This document shows, piece by piece, positions 36,801-47,979 of a DNA stretch of 64,000 nucleotides. Position 1 is the first letter of the stretch. Each line of letters starts with the position of its first letter. Source of the stretch: Actinostola sp. cb2023 (taxonomy: Eukaryota; Cnidaria; Anthozoa; Actiniaria; Actinostolidae); NCBI GenBank assembly GCA_033675265.1, contig JAUJYZ010000850.1:303501-367500 (forward strand), given 5' to 3'. The notes under the pieces are model-generated. The model saw nothing but the letters and a program-made list of their open reading frames with translations. It did no database searches and was not told where the DNA came from. The position numbers and the translations under genes were made by a program.

Positions 36801-37883
36801 TGACAAGGATTTGTGTGGGTTTTTCGCCCTCCAACATACATTTCCATACAAAAAAGGCAAAGTTTGAATGCCTGTAACTCTTGCCCTATTTATTTACTTC
36901 CCTTCAAACTTTCCACTTTTACTAACTTTAGTATGCTCTTTCCAGTTATGGTATTTTCGTTTGTCTTCAGTGGAAATTAATAAAGTCACGTGACAGGTGA
37001 CACAAGCTCATTGACTAGCGCACGCTAATACGACGTAATTTGTAAAACCTTTTTGAGCCAAACGAAAGCGAAGGCTAGGTTTACGCAGGCAGTTCAAGTC
37101 CAAGTCAGTTTTATCTCAATTATCATTCTGTCGTGCGCGTAAACGTAGATTTTAAGGGCGATATTTGCAGCATAAAGTTAATTCCAAACGCGATAAAGAA
37201 GGTGAGCTTTAATTCATCCCAAAAAAAAACACAGAAAATTTGCATAAAAATCCGGTCTGTTGATCTCTATTGTACTTTTGTTTTTTTCAATAAAAGGTCG
37301 ACCGTGATAATCAAATGACTGTCGAGAGGAAGCATTGTTGATAAGTTCAAAGGTTGCAGACTTAACTGATTACTTTAACAAACTGATTACTCCCTACTTT
37401 AGAGAGGAGAGAGAAGCAAAGCTTGTAAAGGAAGCCAAGCATGAGTGTTCTTTTTTCTGCTGCCCTCGAACCCGCAGACCATGAGACCGGTGACCAAATT
37501 TTGAAGACCATGAAATCCAAGTGTTCAACCAGTATAAACCTCAATGCATAAATGATAAACCTTACCTCGGTCACAATGGTTTTGTGCGGTCCTTCATACA
37601 AATCAGGATCTGCAAACTTCCAGTCCATTCGATTCAAAGAACATCTTCTGCTGTACAACTTGTACGGTTTCGTTGATGTGCTAAAGATTTCTCGTCCCGT
37701 CGCATTGGGCAGCAAGCACGCCGTGCTGTTGGTTGTGCACATCCAAGGCGGCTCGTAAGCCACGAAAACCATAATTAAAGTTTGATAAGTTGCTGGGAAG
37801 AATATGAGAAAAAACATGGCTAGAACACGGATCTGGAAAGGTCCAAACTGGCCAATCTTTTTGAGGAAATTATCGACGTCCAT
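27842..37883 (-). CDS. SLC22-family organic ion transporter (7 exons seen)
   Basis: Plasma-membrane major facilitator for organic cations/anions or carnitine-like substrates; substrate not predictable. Exons (minus): 37883-37566, 34758-34331, 33390-33184, 32222-32088, 30788-30694, 28812-28713, 28121-27901. All GT..AG with matching phases, about 501 aa, near full length. Exon 1 has TM1 and the large Cys-rich extracellular loop with N-glycosylation sites (NST, NAT) ending GPHKTIVTE. Exon 2 has FDLVCGRS and the MFS signature GIISDKHGRR. Later exons carry ESVRWLL, WFVNGMVYYGVSMSSGELGG, FGRKKTVIW, AEIFPTVVRNTGMG and PETRGKS. After DDDDVKDPQE a good donor (GAAG/GTAAAT) leaves the terminus open: either an unrecognised last exon follows, or read-through adds about 20 residues encoded by a MITE (stop at 27842). 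Confidence 0.92.
28158..28330. repeat. Direct duplication of about 89 bp in SLC22 intron 6
   Basis: GCGGTATTGAAAGA..GATTGGATGAGATGCATCTG..TCACRGTACCGT occurs twice in a row. A recent local duplication; followed by a fragment (about 28333-28358) of the AGAGTCG MITE end. Confidence 0.85.
28960..29208. mobile_element. CACAGG-type MITE with 7-bp TSD, SLC22 intron 5
   Basis: Ends CACAGGCAGCCCAACCATTC and inverse; perfect 7-bp duplications CGCGGGC at 28953-28959 and 29209-29215. The centre has GC-alternating GCGCGC stretches and three internal GGGnnnCCTGTG motifs. Degenerate relatives are at 42504-42657 and 48942-49083. Confidence 0.85.
29400..29990. repeat. 102-bp tandem repeat in SLC22 intron 5
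   Basis: About six units of 102 bp with landmarks GCAATCGCGCTATGCATCAC and TTGACTAGTCTACACTATTC. The internal CAATGTTG motif recalls the 60-bp array at 10.3 kb. Confidence 0.9.
30917..31136. mobile_element. AGAGTCG-type MITE, copy a
   Basis: Begins AGAGTCGTTTTCGTAGGAGT and ends in a degraded inverse (TATACGAAAACG). The interior carries ACCAATCACAGCGC and CTCAACCAATCAGAAT. The ACCGTACCGTAA core near its right end is the same sequence that is tandemly amplified just downstream. Confidence 0.7.
31136..31901. repeat. 13-bp minisatellite (ACCGTAAGACCGT)n in SLC22 intron 4
   Basis: About 58 tandem copies of a 13-mer with point variants. The period gives continuous ORFs in every minus frame; these are not genes. 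It abuts an AGAGTCG MITE containing the same core. Confidence 0.95.
32389..33112. repeat. GAT/GGT-rich compound microsatellite in SLC22 intron 3
   Basis: GATGATGGTGGTGATGAAG-type trinucleotides with a higher-order period of roughly 100 bp (recurrent GATAATTATGATGGTGG). Open frames here are compositional. Confidence 0.9.
33432..33833. repeat. 13-bp minisatellite (CCCCCTAGAGCAT)n in SLC22 intron 2
   Basis: About 30 copies of a C-rich 13-mer, starting about 40 bp upstream of exon 3. Same period length as the ACCGTAAGACCGT array but unrelated in sequence. Confidence 0.95.
33834..33942. repeat. Long near-perfect hairpin
   Basis: Arms of about 47 bp (CATGCTCGAGAGTCCAGCGG.. and ..CCGCTGGATTCTCGAGCATG) flank a loop of about 15 nt. 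It directly follows the C-rich array. Possibly a very short MITE. Confidence 0.75.
33951..34084. mobile_element. 134-bp MITE next to the hairpin
   Basis: Left end TGCCCTAGACTGCATGCAAA and right end GGGGCTGTTTTGCAGTCTAG plus GCA are inverted; the arms also share TAGCCCCTA and TTCGCGA. Non-coding; no clear TSD. Confidence 0.7.
34843..34947. mobile_element. 105-bp fold-back element in SLC22 intron 1
   Basis: ATTGATGGTTTGACAGATAA at the left is exactly inverted at the right, with about 60 bp between. Located just upstream of exon 2. Confidence 0.75.
35762..35950. mobile_element. AGAGTCG-type MITE, copy b
   Basis: Best-preserved copy: AGAGTCGTTTTCGTATGAGT and its inverse (ATACGAAAACGACTCT). The interior carries ACCAATCACAGCGCGC and a second CCAAT-like motif. 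189 bp, in SLC22 intron 1. Confidence 0.8.
36315..36492. mobile_element. AGAGTCG-type MITE, copy c (reverse orientation)
   Basis: Same interior as copy b, inverted (CGTACCGTGACCGTAACTC, TGTCTTCGATTCCG), with degraded ends. Confidence 0.7.
36641..37011. mobile_element. ATGGGC-type MITE, copy 3, SLC22 intron 1
   Basis: 371 bp with ends ATGGGCTTGTGTCACCTGTC and near-inverse; TGA flanks both sides (36638-36640, 37012-37014). Interior homologous to copy 1 but inverted. One arm has GTCATGTGAC instead of GTCACGTGAC. Confidence 0.85.
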
Positions 37884-39393
37884 TTTGACTACTTCGGTAC
37901 GATGCTGGGCAGTAATCTATAGCTTGTTCGCTTACACAATTACTATGCAGTGGGCTGTATCAATAACTGTAAATTTATTAGATGGACTGGACTGGATAGG
38001 ATAGGACTGGACTCGATAGAATAGGACTGGACTCAAAATCTTAAAATATATGGCCATGCATGATTGCACTCCAAAATATGATATATGTAGCACATTTATT
38101 TTTAACATTTACATCATTCGATATACAGGTACTATTGCCCTGAAATACATACAAAAATTGTTACAATGCATATAGAGTACAAACAATGTATCCGTGAAAC
38201 TGTATAATATTAGAACTAATTAGTACCGAGAGACCATACGCTTTGTAGTACTTTTTCATGGATATATTGTATGTACTGATGAAACTATAGGAAACAAATA
38301 CGAAATACTGTAGTTTGTACTTGTAAATACATGTAGTACTGTTTGTACTAATATTGTTTGCACTCTAGCGACACATTCACTTGCGAGAAATGATGTATCG
38401 ATCACCAAAACCCCGGGGACCAAAACTGACCAGTTTCCCGTGGAACACTGAGCAACTTCGTCAGACACTGTAGAGCTGTTATTCGACCAAGAGTTTGGTT
38501 ATACATTAAAATATCATCAGAAATAGGAGGAATATACTAAATCAAGGTTGATAGCTAGTATATAGCGTGTAACTTAATGAGGAATACCTCAGGTCTGGTA
38601 TATGATTAAAAAATGATCTATATCCATGCAAACGACACAATTCGCGAGTGTCGTGCTAGAAAAGTAAGGCGCGCGTACCTAAAGTTAGGAGTGCCGTGCC
38701 CAAAAACTATTGTCGTGTAAATGGGGCTTGCATGCATAGTCAGTGTAACAATCAAACAAGTGTGTAGAACGAAACTTTAACACTGTGGCTTAGCTAAGCC
38801 TAGGGGTTCGAGCTCGTCTAACTTAAGACACAGCTTAGGTCGTACGTTTTGACTTATTTTAACCCTAACGTTCACGACTTTCTTACTGAGCCGCAGTTTA
38901 GTGAAGACGCGGCCTATTTCCTCTCGTTTACGTGGACCTACGATTGCAGCCAGAAGCCACAGTGTGACGTCAGTGGCGCATTTTTACAATTTGTATGAAT
39001 TTCACCAACGGACAGTGTCTGTAGATGCAAAAGCTGTCAAAGATTACTGAACTGAAGATTTTACAAATTTTCTACTCCACTCCATGATTTTCAGGTTATT
39101 TTCAAGTCCAGTTCGAGTCCATTCTAATTTTACAATACGCAGTTATAATCACGCATCTCGATAGTAATTTAATACGTGAGACGTATAAAGTACGACAGTG
39201 CTCAGGGTAACCTCACTAGCCTACCATTTATTAATGCATCAATGAAATAAAAGATTTTAAATTATCAAAATATATTTGTTAAGCTTCTTTAGTTCTTTTA
39301 CACAAAAAACATCTGACGAACAGCTTTGGTTACCATAGTTAATAACCTGCTTGGCGAACATCCCATCGATGCCTGAGGTCAAAGGTCGAGGCA
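37884..39393. other. SLC22 upstream region, gene-free
   Basis: Holds the SLC22 promoter, not identifiable by eye. 37983-38035 is a short GGACTGGACT/GGATAGGATA tandem. No gene seen. Confidence 0.4.
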
Positions 39394-39567
39394 AATGAGG
39401 GTTTATCATGTAATTTCAAAACTCATAAGACAAAAAAATGATTATCATAGCTGGAAAGAGCTCTTTGAAATTAGTAAAAATGTGAAGTTTGGAAAAGATC
39501 GCTTCACAAATTGCGAAGATATGAATTTTCAAAAATCAGTTTTGAAATTATGTGATAAACCCTCATT
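39394..39567. mobile_element. AATGAGGG-type MITE, copy 2
   Basis: Ends AATGAGGGTTTATCATGTAA and inverse; 174 bp; same internal ATGATTATCATAGCTGGAAA as copy 1. Followed at 39600-39647 by a short GCACG tandem. Confidence 0.75.
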
Positions 39568-39647
39568 GGAGCAGATTTCGCATGGCTGTAAAAAAAAAAC
39601 ACGGCGCACGGCACGGCACGGCACGGCACGGCACGGCACGGCACGTA

Positions 39648-40590
39648 GAACACTCACGAAACTATAGCTGTTCTGTTTTTCGTCATAAAATGTGCAATCT
39701 ACGCTGTAACAGTAGCGTCTGTCATTAACCCTCTGACTCCCACGGCGCCCGAAAGTCGAAACCGCCCGTAAAAATCGATACTGCTTTGAAAAATTCTAAC
39801 TTTCTGAATTTTCGTAACATCGGTCTCATGGCCAGTTATTAGTGACAACTAGATAACTCTTCAAATTTTAACTTCAAGTAAATTGACTTACAGGTCCGAT
39901 TTCTGGCCATTAGTTCAATTTGGTCAATTTGTTTTTCATAGAAATCAAAAATGCGCGTTTTTGACGCAATTTCACACCTCGAAAATGAACGACATTTGAC
40001 TTGGATTTTCTTCCAAAATACATCATTGCGAAACAAAACGCCACTTTCTCAGCAAACTTCCATCTCTCTTCTTGATATATTCGTGAATTTTCCCCTGTCT
40101 CTTCCTTAACTCGCCGAGCAACGACCATTTCAATTCGACTATTTCAGGATCCCTGATTTTTACGACCACAATGTATCATGGGTAATCCTGGAACAAAATG
40201 CGCGGGAAACACAGCACTTCCCCCTCTAAAACTTCAAATTTTAAATAAACGCCGGGTGAGGAAATACGGTAATTATAAATTCTGTGATAGTATAGATAAA
40301 TCACGAGATCGGAAATTGATGAATACTGATTTTAATACAATTTGCAAGAATGGATTATGTTAAATAAACAAAACGAGAACAATAGTGAATTTTAATGTAA
40401 AGTATGATCAATATAAGCATAGTTACTAACTATGATATAAGTAAAGACAAAAGTTCAAGGCAAAAGGTTAATTATTACAAATCAGACGTCCGTAGATGTG
40501 CCTCAACACCAAACTCATCTAAGTTGTTTTTTTTCACTGAGGACCTGAAAAAGCTTGCGGGGCGCGTTGCAGCAACACCTTGCTTATCCT
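39648..40590. other. Gene-free stretch
   Basis: Short unsupported ORFs only. CATGGGTAATCC at about 40169 weakly resembles a ZNF143-type half-site, but no gene next to it is convincing. Confidence 0.3.
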
Positions 40591-41057
40591 TGATTGTACA
40601 AGCAGCATTCTACGAACTATGGTTATGTACAGCAATGCAGCTTGAAGTGTCTCAGTTACAGCATTCTACGAACTATGGTTACAGCAATGCAGCTTGAAGT
40701 GTCTCAGTTACAGCATTCTACGAACTATGGTTACAGCAATGCAGCTTGAAGTGTCTCAGTTTACAGCATTCTACGAACAATGGTTACAGCAATGCAGCTT
40801 GAAGTAGTCTCAGTTACAGCATTCTACGAACTATGGTTACAGCAATGCAGCTTGAAGTGTCTCAGTTACAGCATTCTACTAACTATGGTTACAGCAATGC
40901 AGCTTGAAGTGTCTCAGTTACAGCATTCTACTAACTATGGTTACAGCAATGCAGCTTGAAGTGTCTCAGTTACAGCATTCTACGAACTATGGTTACAGCA
41001 ATGCAGCTTGAAGTGTCTCAGGTACAGCATTCTACGAACTATGGTTACAGCAATGCA
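40591..41057. repeat. 52-bp minisatellite
   Basis: About nine units of 52 bp (TACAGCATTCTACGAACTAT.. GCAATGCAGCTTGAAGTG). Non-coding. Confidence 0.9.
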
Positions 41058-42503
41058 AGGGAAGGGAACGCCAACACAGCATAAACCATCTGAAGCAAAA
41101 ACGATAGACGAACTCAAATTCACTGACATCGAAGGAGACATGAATGGCGATGGACTCGTGAAGCAGTTGAAGCTGCCGTGAACTAAAATATTAACAGTTA
41201 TTCGTTATTAGTCGCTCTAAAAATGCAGAGCGTTCGTCTTTGACCCCAGAACGCATATTGGGTTCTACAGCGCATGAGCTAAAGCCGAAGGAGACATGAA
41301 GTCTGGCCAAGAAAGATTACAAAGCACAAACCAATCAGGGAAAGCACCGGAGGTCAAGGGGCCAAAATATAAGTCTTTTCTCGTCTAAATCTGAATTTAG
41401 ATTGAAACAGGACGCTCTAGTAGCGTGAAGTCGGGCTATTAACGTTTTTACTGATATACTGTAAAGTTCGCAGTACTGAAATTGCAAGGAAAGCATGTTC
41501 TATCGAGCTCGAGTCATGCAACGACGAGCAACCAAAAACTGTTTCAATCGCACTGAAAATCGCACTATAAGATATCTATATTTAGTTCAAATATTTCATT
41601 TAGAAGCCCGACTTCACGCTAGAAGAGCGTCTAGTTGTCATTGAAATAGCACAACACATTTAGCAAATAAGCTTACTATCATGTCTGAGAGAAACACACT
41701 GAGTAATTTCTACCGTATTTTTCGTAAGAACGTATTAAAGTAAGCTTATCGCTTCCAACTGTGATGTTTGTTATTCGCTCATTCACAACTTGTCGATTGT
41801 GTATAATATTTATTTAATTGTTGTTATCCAGCTATTACTGATCAATATAGTGAATAAATTGTACAGAAAGAACGGCGAAAACAGTGTGTAAAAAGCTAGT
41901 AAACTTATTGTTGAAATAAATACGTTTGTTTGTCATTTTGTGTACAAGTACTGATAGCAAAAATGTGTTGTGCAGTACTAAATATTGAGACTATTCTGCA
42001 TTTATAAAACACAATGCGTCAATTTTGAAGATTTTAATCGATAAAAATCAAAATACAAAACAAATACTTTACAGAAGTCAAAACAGAAAACAAATAAAGT
42101 ATATTGTAGATGTTTTGACTTATGTTTAGTGAACATATAAATATTAAAACTTGCCAAAAAGAGCATAGTTCAGATTTGCCGAGCGCTTGTCGATGTCCTC
42201 TCGAAGGTAAAATCCGACTGTTTCACGGAAAAGTGCACCACATACATGCGGCACACATCGGGCCACGACGCTCAAAATTTGAAAAATTAGTTTCTCAGCG
42301 TACGTTGAAGTTAGACGACTGACACTTATAAGGTGTTTCGAGAATACGGTAAAGTTTAGTTATTCGAAGAAAAATTGAATGTTCACATCACAATGACAAA
42401 ATTAGGAGCAAAAACGTATTTGTCACGTGACCGAGTTTCATACCTTGTCTCAATATACACATTTGCTGCGGGCGCAGCTGCGGGCGCTTCCCGCAGGAGA
42501 TAC
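41058..42503. other. Gene-free stretch containing one MITE
   Basis: Apart from the 41411-41631 MITE I see no gene. A 66-codon frame at 42122-42322 has no recognisable features. Confidence 0.3.
41411..41631. mobile_element. GACGCTC-type MITE
   Basis: GACGCTCTAGTAGCGTGAAG plus TCGGGCT at the left; AGCCCGACTTCACGCTAGAA plus GAGCGTC at the right. 221 bp, non-coding. Related end motifs (GACGCTCnnTGAGCGTnCAC) occur at about 56802 and 60525. Confidence 0.75.
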
Positions 42504-42657
42504 ACAGGGATCCCAACATTATATGTTACTCAACACAGGGAACCCAACATATAAATGCGCGCGCGCACTCTACCACAGGAAACCCATCAAAAAAAATACG
42601 CAAACAGCATTTTATTTCATTATTTAGTAGCCTCAAAAGCAATGGTTGGGCTGCCTA
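42504..42657. mobile_element. Degenerate CACAGG-type element
   Basis: Contains CACAGGGATCCC, CACAGGGAACCC, CACAGGAAACCC and a terminal GGTTGGGCTGCCTATG; its right half matches the right half of the 28960 element (TTATTTAGTAGCCTCAAAAG). Confidence 0.7.
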
Positions 42658-42977
42658 TGTGCTTGGGATAAAATAAACACTTGGGGGAGAGGGGGAGGGA
42701 TTTATCCTCTCCTCCCCCCCCCCCCCCCCCCCCCCAGTTCATTAATAATGATGGATCTACTAGAAGATTATAGATCGATGATAACTTAAGACTTTTTTTT
42801 GAATAAATAAGTAGATTTATTGTAACATTTGAATATAATTTTTGTTAATTTATGTTGAATAAGTTCACTTTCTCACAGTCAATCGCTGATATTCAAGAAC
42901 ACCCTAACTTGATCCATGGACTCTGAGAATATAAATAATTGGAAAAACAATATTGAGAAAGTATAAGTATTGTTTTC

Positions 42978-43372
42978 TCTGGGGAGGGGGGGGGGGGGGT
43001 TTATGTGCCACCCGATAGGGTATGGTTTTCGAGCTTCTCAGGTCTGGGATAGGGTATAGATTTTCAAGTTTAGAGGTCTGGGATAGGATATGTTTTTACA
43101 GCGAAACAAGTATTTATCATTCTTTTTGCATTTTTACGAGCATTTGAAGATCTCTAATGTTTATAAATTATCGTAGCGGCAAAACAAAAATTCTTAGCTT
43201 CAAATTGGTCACGAACTTTTAATTTTAGTCTGTGATAGGGTATTGATTTTCAAGCTTAGATCTGGGATAGGGTATAGATTTTGAAGTTTAGGTCTGGGAT
43301 TTCCGTTTTTAGGTCTGGGATAGGGTAAGGTTTTTGGGATCATGGCGGCACACCCCTACCCAAAGTTTTTCC
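42978..43372. mobile_element. Truncated poly-G-type element
   Basis: A G run followed by TTTATGTGCCACCCGATAGG and several GGTCTGGGATAGGGTA repeats, closing with GGCACACCCCTACCC. Similar to the 46683 element but without intact CCCGGG ends. A C tract at about 42712-42735 lies upstream. Confidence 0.6.
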
Positions 43373-43572
43373 GTAAACACGTGTACCATTCAGACCGAGT
43401 TTCGTTTTTTTTTTAACTGGAATTTCCAGTTTTTCAGGATAAATGGTATGCTCCCCAGGCCTCGATTTTCAGGCCCATCGAGACCTGAACTAGTACGAAC
43501 TCCATTATTAAAATCAGTGGACAGGTAAAGCTGTCCAATCATAAGGAAAGCACGTTTAGAATAACACAAAAA

Positions 43573-45731
43573 TTAACCTTGATGTTTCTTCTTGACGATC
43601 ACAGATTTCCATCCTCTCAATACTTCTTGTGATGCCAATGGGTCTTCATAACTTATATGTTCCAAAATCTCTAGTTTTTCTTCGTGTCTGTTTGTATGTG
43701 TTAAGGATAATTCAATAAAACATGCATAGATGTATGTATACACATATATATAACCTTTCAAGGAGTCAATGGGAAGTATAACAACAGTTTCTGCAAGATG
43801 TGTATTATACCACTTTTCATGTATTTCTTATAATAATAAGATCTGATCTGATTTTTTTTGCAGAGATAAAAGGGGGGTCCTGAATTTATTTTGCATCTAT
43901 CTGTAAAATACTCGTAAAATCCATACTTAAAGGGGGGACCCTAAAATTTGAGTTTTTTTACAAGGGGGACCTGGAATTTTTTTTTCAATTTGAGCAATTT
44001 CTCACCCAGCACCTCCACCCCCCACCTCCCCCCTCCCAGCCCCCCCCCAGAAATAATCATAAGTAAACAAGACAGCTACATAAGTAAATACATGGTACAA
44101 GGTGTAAAAGCTCTATGCCAGAGATAGAGTAATTGAGGATACAATTCTGAATAAGCTCTGTCAATATCTGTCAGCCATTCTAAGAGTTCTGCTATAGATG
44201 GGCAGGTTGGACTGCCTTGTGATGTTTCCTCAAGAGATAGAGTTCCTGTTGCAAAAAAGGTACAATAAAACCTGTATAAAACAACATCTTCAGGAGTCGT
44301 GATCTAGTTAAGTGTCAATCACTACTGCATTGAATTGCTACATGTATGTCGCTGTCAGCATGAAAGCACAGGTTATAGACATGCATTAATCATTTATATT
44401 TATTATATTATTATATTTAAGGCCCAGTAGACTTGCTAGTTACAACAATACCATGGTTTCTATGACCATGTTAATTCTTTCACACTACCTTGCATTGCAT
44501 GCTGTGAATAAACTTGAAATGAACTCCTTCTGTATTCTGATATTCTCTTAGAAACATCCCTCAAAATAGACCTATCAACATTTGGAACAAATTATTACTC
44601 AAAAAACATTTGTACAAGTATTTGCACTAGAGTGACTTTATCAATATCATCATCAGTCATCAATCATCATCAACATTATCATCATCAGTCATCAACATTG
44701 TCATCAGTCATCATCAACATTGTCATCAGTCATCATCAACATTATCATGATCAGTCATCATCATCAACATTGTCATCAGTCATCATCAACATTGTCATCA
44801 GTCATCATCAACATTGTCATCAGTCATCATCAACATTATCATGATCAGTCATCATCATCAACATTATCATCATCAGTCATCAACATTATCATCATCAGTC
44901 ATCATCATCAACATTATCATGATCAGTCATCATCATCAACAGTATCGTCATCAGTCATCATCAACATTATCATGATCACAGATCAGCCAACATTATCATC
45001 ATCATCAACATTGTCATCAGTCATCATCAACATTAGGGAGATTAAGCAGCAGAGGTTTTTGACAACACGGACAGCGCGCGCACTGACAAATGATGTTTGA
45101 AACAACCGTTGACGTTCGTGACGGCAATCTACGACAGCATTTCACCTCTTTTCACGTCGTAGATTGCCGTCATGGACGTTAACCATCATTTTGAATATTT
45201 GTCAGTGCACACGCCGTCCGCATTGTCAAAAACCTCTGCTGCTTAAGCTCCCTATTATCATCATCAACATATCATCATCAGTCATCATCAACATTGTCAC
45301 CATCATCATCATCAGTCATTAAAAAAACATTTCATCACTAGTTATCATCATCATAATTATTGTTGCCTTGGCATCATAAAAATACCGGTCTACACGCTTC
45401 TTCTACTATCTTCCCTACCTAATGCTAGCTATTTCTGAAATGTTCAAACAGTTTTAAGATCGACTTACATCTCGTTATGTAGTTTCACCATAAGAGACTC
45501 AATCGCCTTGACTATTTTGTACTTTAGTTTTTCCTCCAAGTCTTCAAACTCAGCCAGAGGTTCCTTGGTGAATGAAACCTTCTCACACGCAGTAAGCTGT
45601 TCTAGTAAGTTCATCATTGAGTTGGTGAATGTCAGAGATGTGACATGTGATTCTTCGACCCGCTTTCTCTGCTCTTCCAAAGACTGATAAACCTTTCTAA
45701 GTTTTCTGTAACATAAAGTTTGTCCGTCCAT
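43573..45731 (-). CDS. AIRIM: AFG2-interacting ribosome maturation factor (C1orf109) homologue, 4 exons
   Basis: In human cells AIRIM (C1orf109) joins AFG2A/AFG2B and CINP in late cytoplasmic 60S ribosome maturation. Exons (minus): 45731-45469, 44571-44489, 44245-44143, 43687-43573; GT..AG throughout, phases 2, 1, 2, giving 187 aa (human about 203). Exon 1: LRKVYQSLEEQRKRVEES and LLEQLTACEKVSF, aligning with the human LKKCFPVVEEQ and LAEQLQAAQNLRF. Exon 2: SILRDVSKRISEYRR and FQVYSQHA (human FQIYEQHA). Exon 3: PSIAELLEWLTDIDRAYSEL (human PSVADMLEWLQDIERHY). Exon 4: LEILEHISYEDPLASQEVLR. The exon 2 acceptor was chosen at GATAG/GTCTATTTTG because it adds SILR, matching the family. Intron 1 contains a CATCAT satellite with an inserted MITE. 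Largely helical. Confidence 0.9.
43860..44060. repeat. GGGGGGACC/CCCACC-rich repeat in AIRIM intron 3
   Basis: Repeated AAAGGGGGGACCCT-type motifs followed by a C-rich stretch (CACCTCCACCCCCCACC). Looks like a decayed dispersed repeat. Confidence 0.5.
44640..45330. repeat. CATCAT/CAACAT compound microsatellite in AIRIM intron 1
   Basis: Units such as CATCATCAACATTATCATC and CAGTCATCATCAACATTG. Interrupted at 45035-45253 by a MITE. Confidence 0.9.
45035..45253. mobile_element. 219-bp MITE inside the CATCAT array, 3-bp TSD
   Basis: AGGGAGATTAAGCAGCAGAG plus GTTTTTGACAA at the left, near-exact inverse at the right, with ATT on both sides (45032-45034, 45254-45256). The surrounding array gives the empty site (CAACATTATCATC). 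A 3-bp TSD is PIF/Harbinger-like, though the target is not the usual TWA. Confidence 0.85.
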
Positions 45732-45831
45732 CGCATAATAAATAAGCCAACCAACAAGAGTTCTAAACTATATAGGTTTTGACATCCTTTTTAAATAAGA
45801 GTTTCCCTAATCGACCACCGTCCGCCATCTT

Positions 45832-45842
45832 GAATAAAAAAA
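45832..45842 (-). promoter_or_regulatory. YY1-type motif upstream of AIRIM
   Basis: CAAGATGGCGG on the AIRIM strand, 101 bp upstream of the start codon, matches the YY1 core AAGATGGCGG typical of housekeeping promoters. A CACAGGTAGCCC motif (45844-45855) lies directly beside it. Confidence 0.6.
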
Positions 45843-45960
45843 ACACAGGTAGCCCATGACTGCTGCGTTCAGCTCCACTTTCCAAACAAACAAACAAAAA
45901 CATCTTTATTCATTCCATAATTTATTTGTTTAGCTAATTTAGGGTGCACGTGACCCCTCC

Positions 45961-45965
<5 letters not shown>

Positions 45966-46000
<35 letters not shown>

Positions 46001-46012
46001 CCCCCACTCTTA
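45966..46012. repeat. Poly-C tract
   Basis: A C run of about 45 nt, interrupted once by T. No CCCGGG end or target duplication was found, so it is not assigned to the poly-G element family. Confidence 0.8.
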
Positions 46013-46059
46013 TGATTAGCACGGCATTTGAAATTTTCCTGAAAAAACTTTTGGATTGG

Positions 46060-46682
46060 TTGCTAAAAGTTTACTGCATTGAAATTGCTACGGCTGACGC
46101 CATGTATTTTTGATACAACCATCTCCAAACTCGTTGATTGTCCAAATTATTCGACGTACAATCCTTGGCTTTCTTCAAAAAATCAGATTAGCAAAGATTT
46201 TGAGCTGCTGCAGCATCTAGTAAGGCGATAAATTAGGAAAATCGATTTTCTGCCATACATTTCCTGCATTGAAATGGCTACGCCATGTATTTTTGATACA
46301 ACCATCTCCAAACTTGTTGATTGTCCAATTTTTTTGACGTACAATCCTTAGCTTTTTTCAAAAAATGAGATTGGCAAAGATTCTGAGCTGATGCAGCATC
46401 TCAGTAGTAAGGCGAAACATTTAGGAAAATCGATTTTATACATTTCTGCATTAAATGGCTACGCCATGTATTTTTTATACAACCGGCTTTCTCCAAAAAA
46501 AGGGATTGGCAAAGATTCTGAGCTGCTGCAGCATCTAGAAAGCCGAAAAACAGTTTACTGCATTGAAATGGCTACGCCATGTATTTTTGATACAACCATC
46601 TCCAAACTTGTTGATTGTCCTGCAGCATCGTAGTAAGGCGAAATTAAACATTAGGAAAATCGATTTTCTGCCATACATTTAC
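46060..46682. repeat. Imperfect tandem repeat, about 110-190 bp units
   Basis: TGCATTGAAATGGCTACGCC and GTATTTTTGATACAACCATC recur at about 46069, 46260, 46442 and 46554, and once more at 47288 beyond the inserted element. Confidence 0.75.
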
Positions 46683-47281
<599 letters not shown>

Positions 47282-47979
47282 ACATTTACTGCATGTTGAA
47301 ATTGCTACGCCATGTGCTTTTGATATAATCATATCTCCAAATTCGTCGATCGTCTAAAAAGTCCGTATCAGGCGATTGATATCGATCATGGATTTTATCG
47401 AATAGTTACGCCGGGCTAGTACCACGTGGTATCCAAAAACTGAGAGGTCCTCAGGACCTGCACAATCAAGATTATATATATGCTATTTAATATATCTAAC
47501 TTGAAGATGAATGGATTTGTATTACATATTGCATTTGTGTATTGATTGTCATTTTTATGATTTATTGGTTTTTCAGATTATTTTCAAGCGCCGCAAACGT
47601 TAAGTTTTTCAAAGATCGCAACGTTTCCGATTAATACTGATGAATGCCATTGATTAATGGCCGAAACGTCTATATGAAAAAACAGAAGTCAGAGACCGAA
47701 ACACTAATAATCAATAAGTTATGTGTTGTTGCTGTGCTACGTGTTTGACTGACACTGATTTTTGCGAAAACAACTCGAAATGCAACCGACCCGAAACCCA
47801 CTAAATACGCCTCAAATTAAATCCTCAAATAACTAATCTTTACTTGTAGCAAGTAGTTGAAGAACAAGGTAGAATAGAAAAGAGAGACTTTCTAGAAACG
47901 AAAATCAAAGTCAAATATACTTTTAAACTCGAAATCCACACTGCCACAGGGATCCCAATATCTTCAAGCACATCCAAGG

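Noticed and set aside
39839..40128. Two overlapping minus-strand ORFs near a ZNF143-like half-site
   Set aside because: No domain, no splice support; motif match too weak to call a gene.
44640..45100. His/Ser-rich ORF
   Set aside because: CATCAT microsatellite translation.
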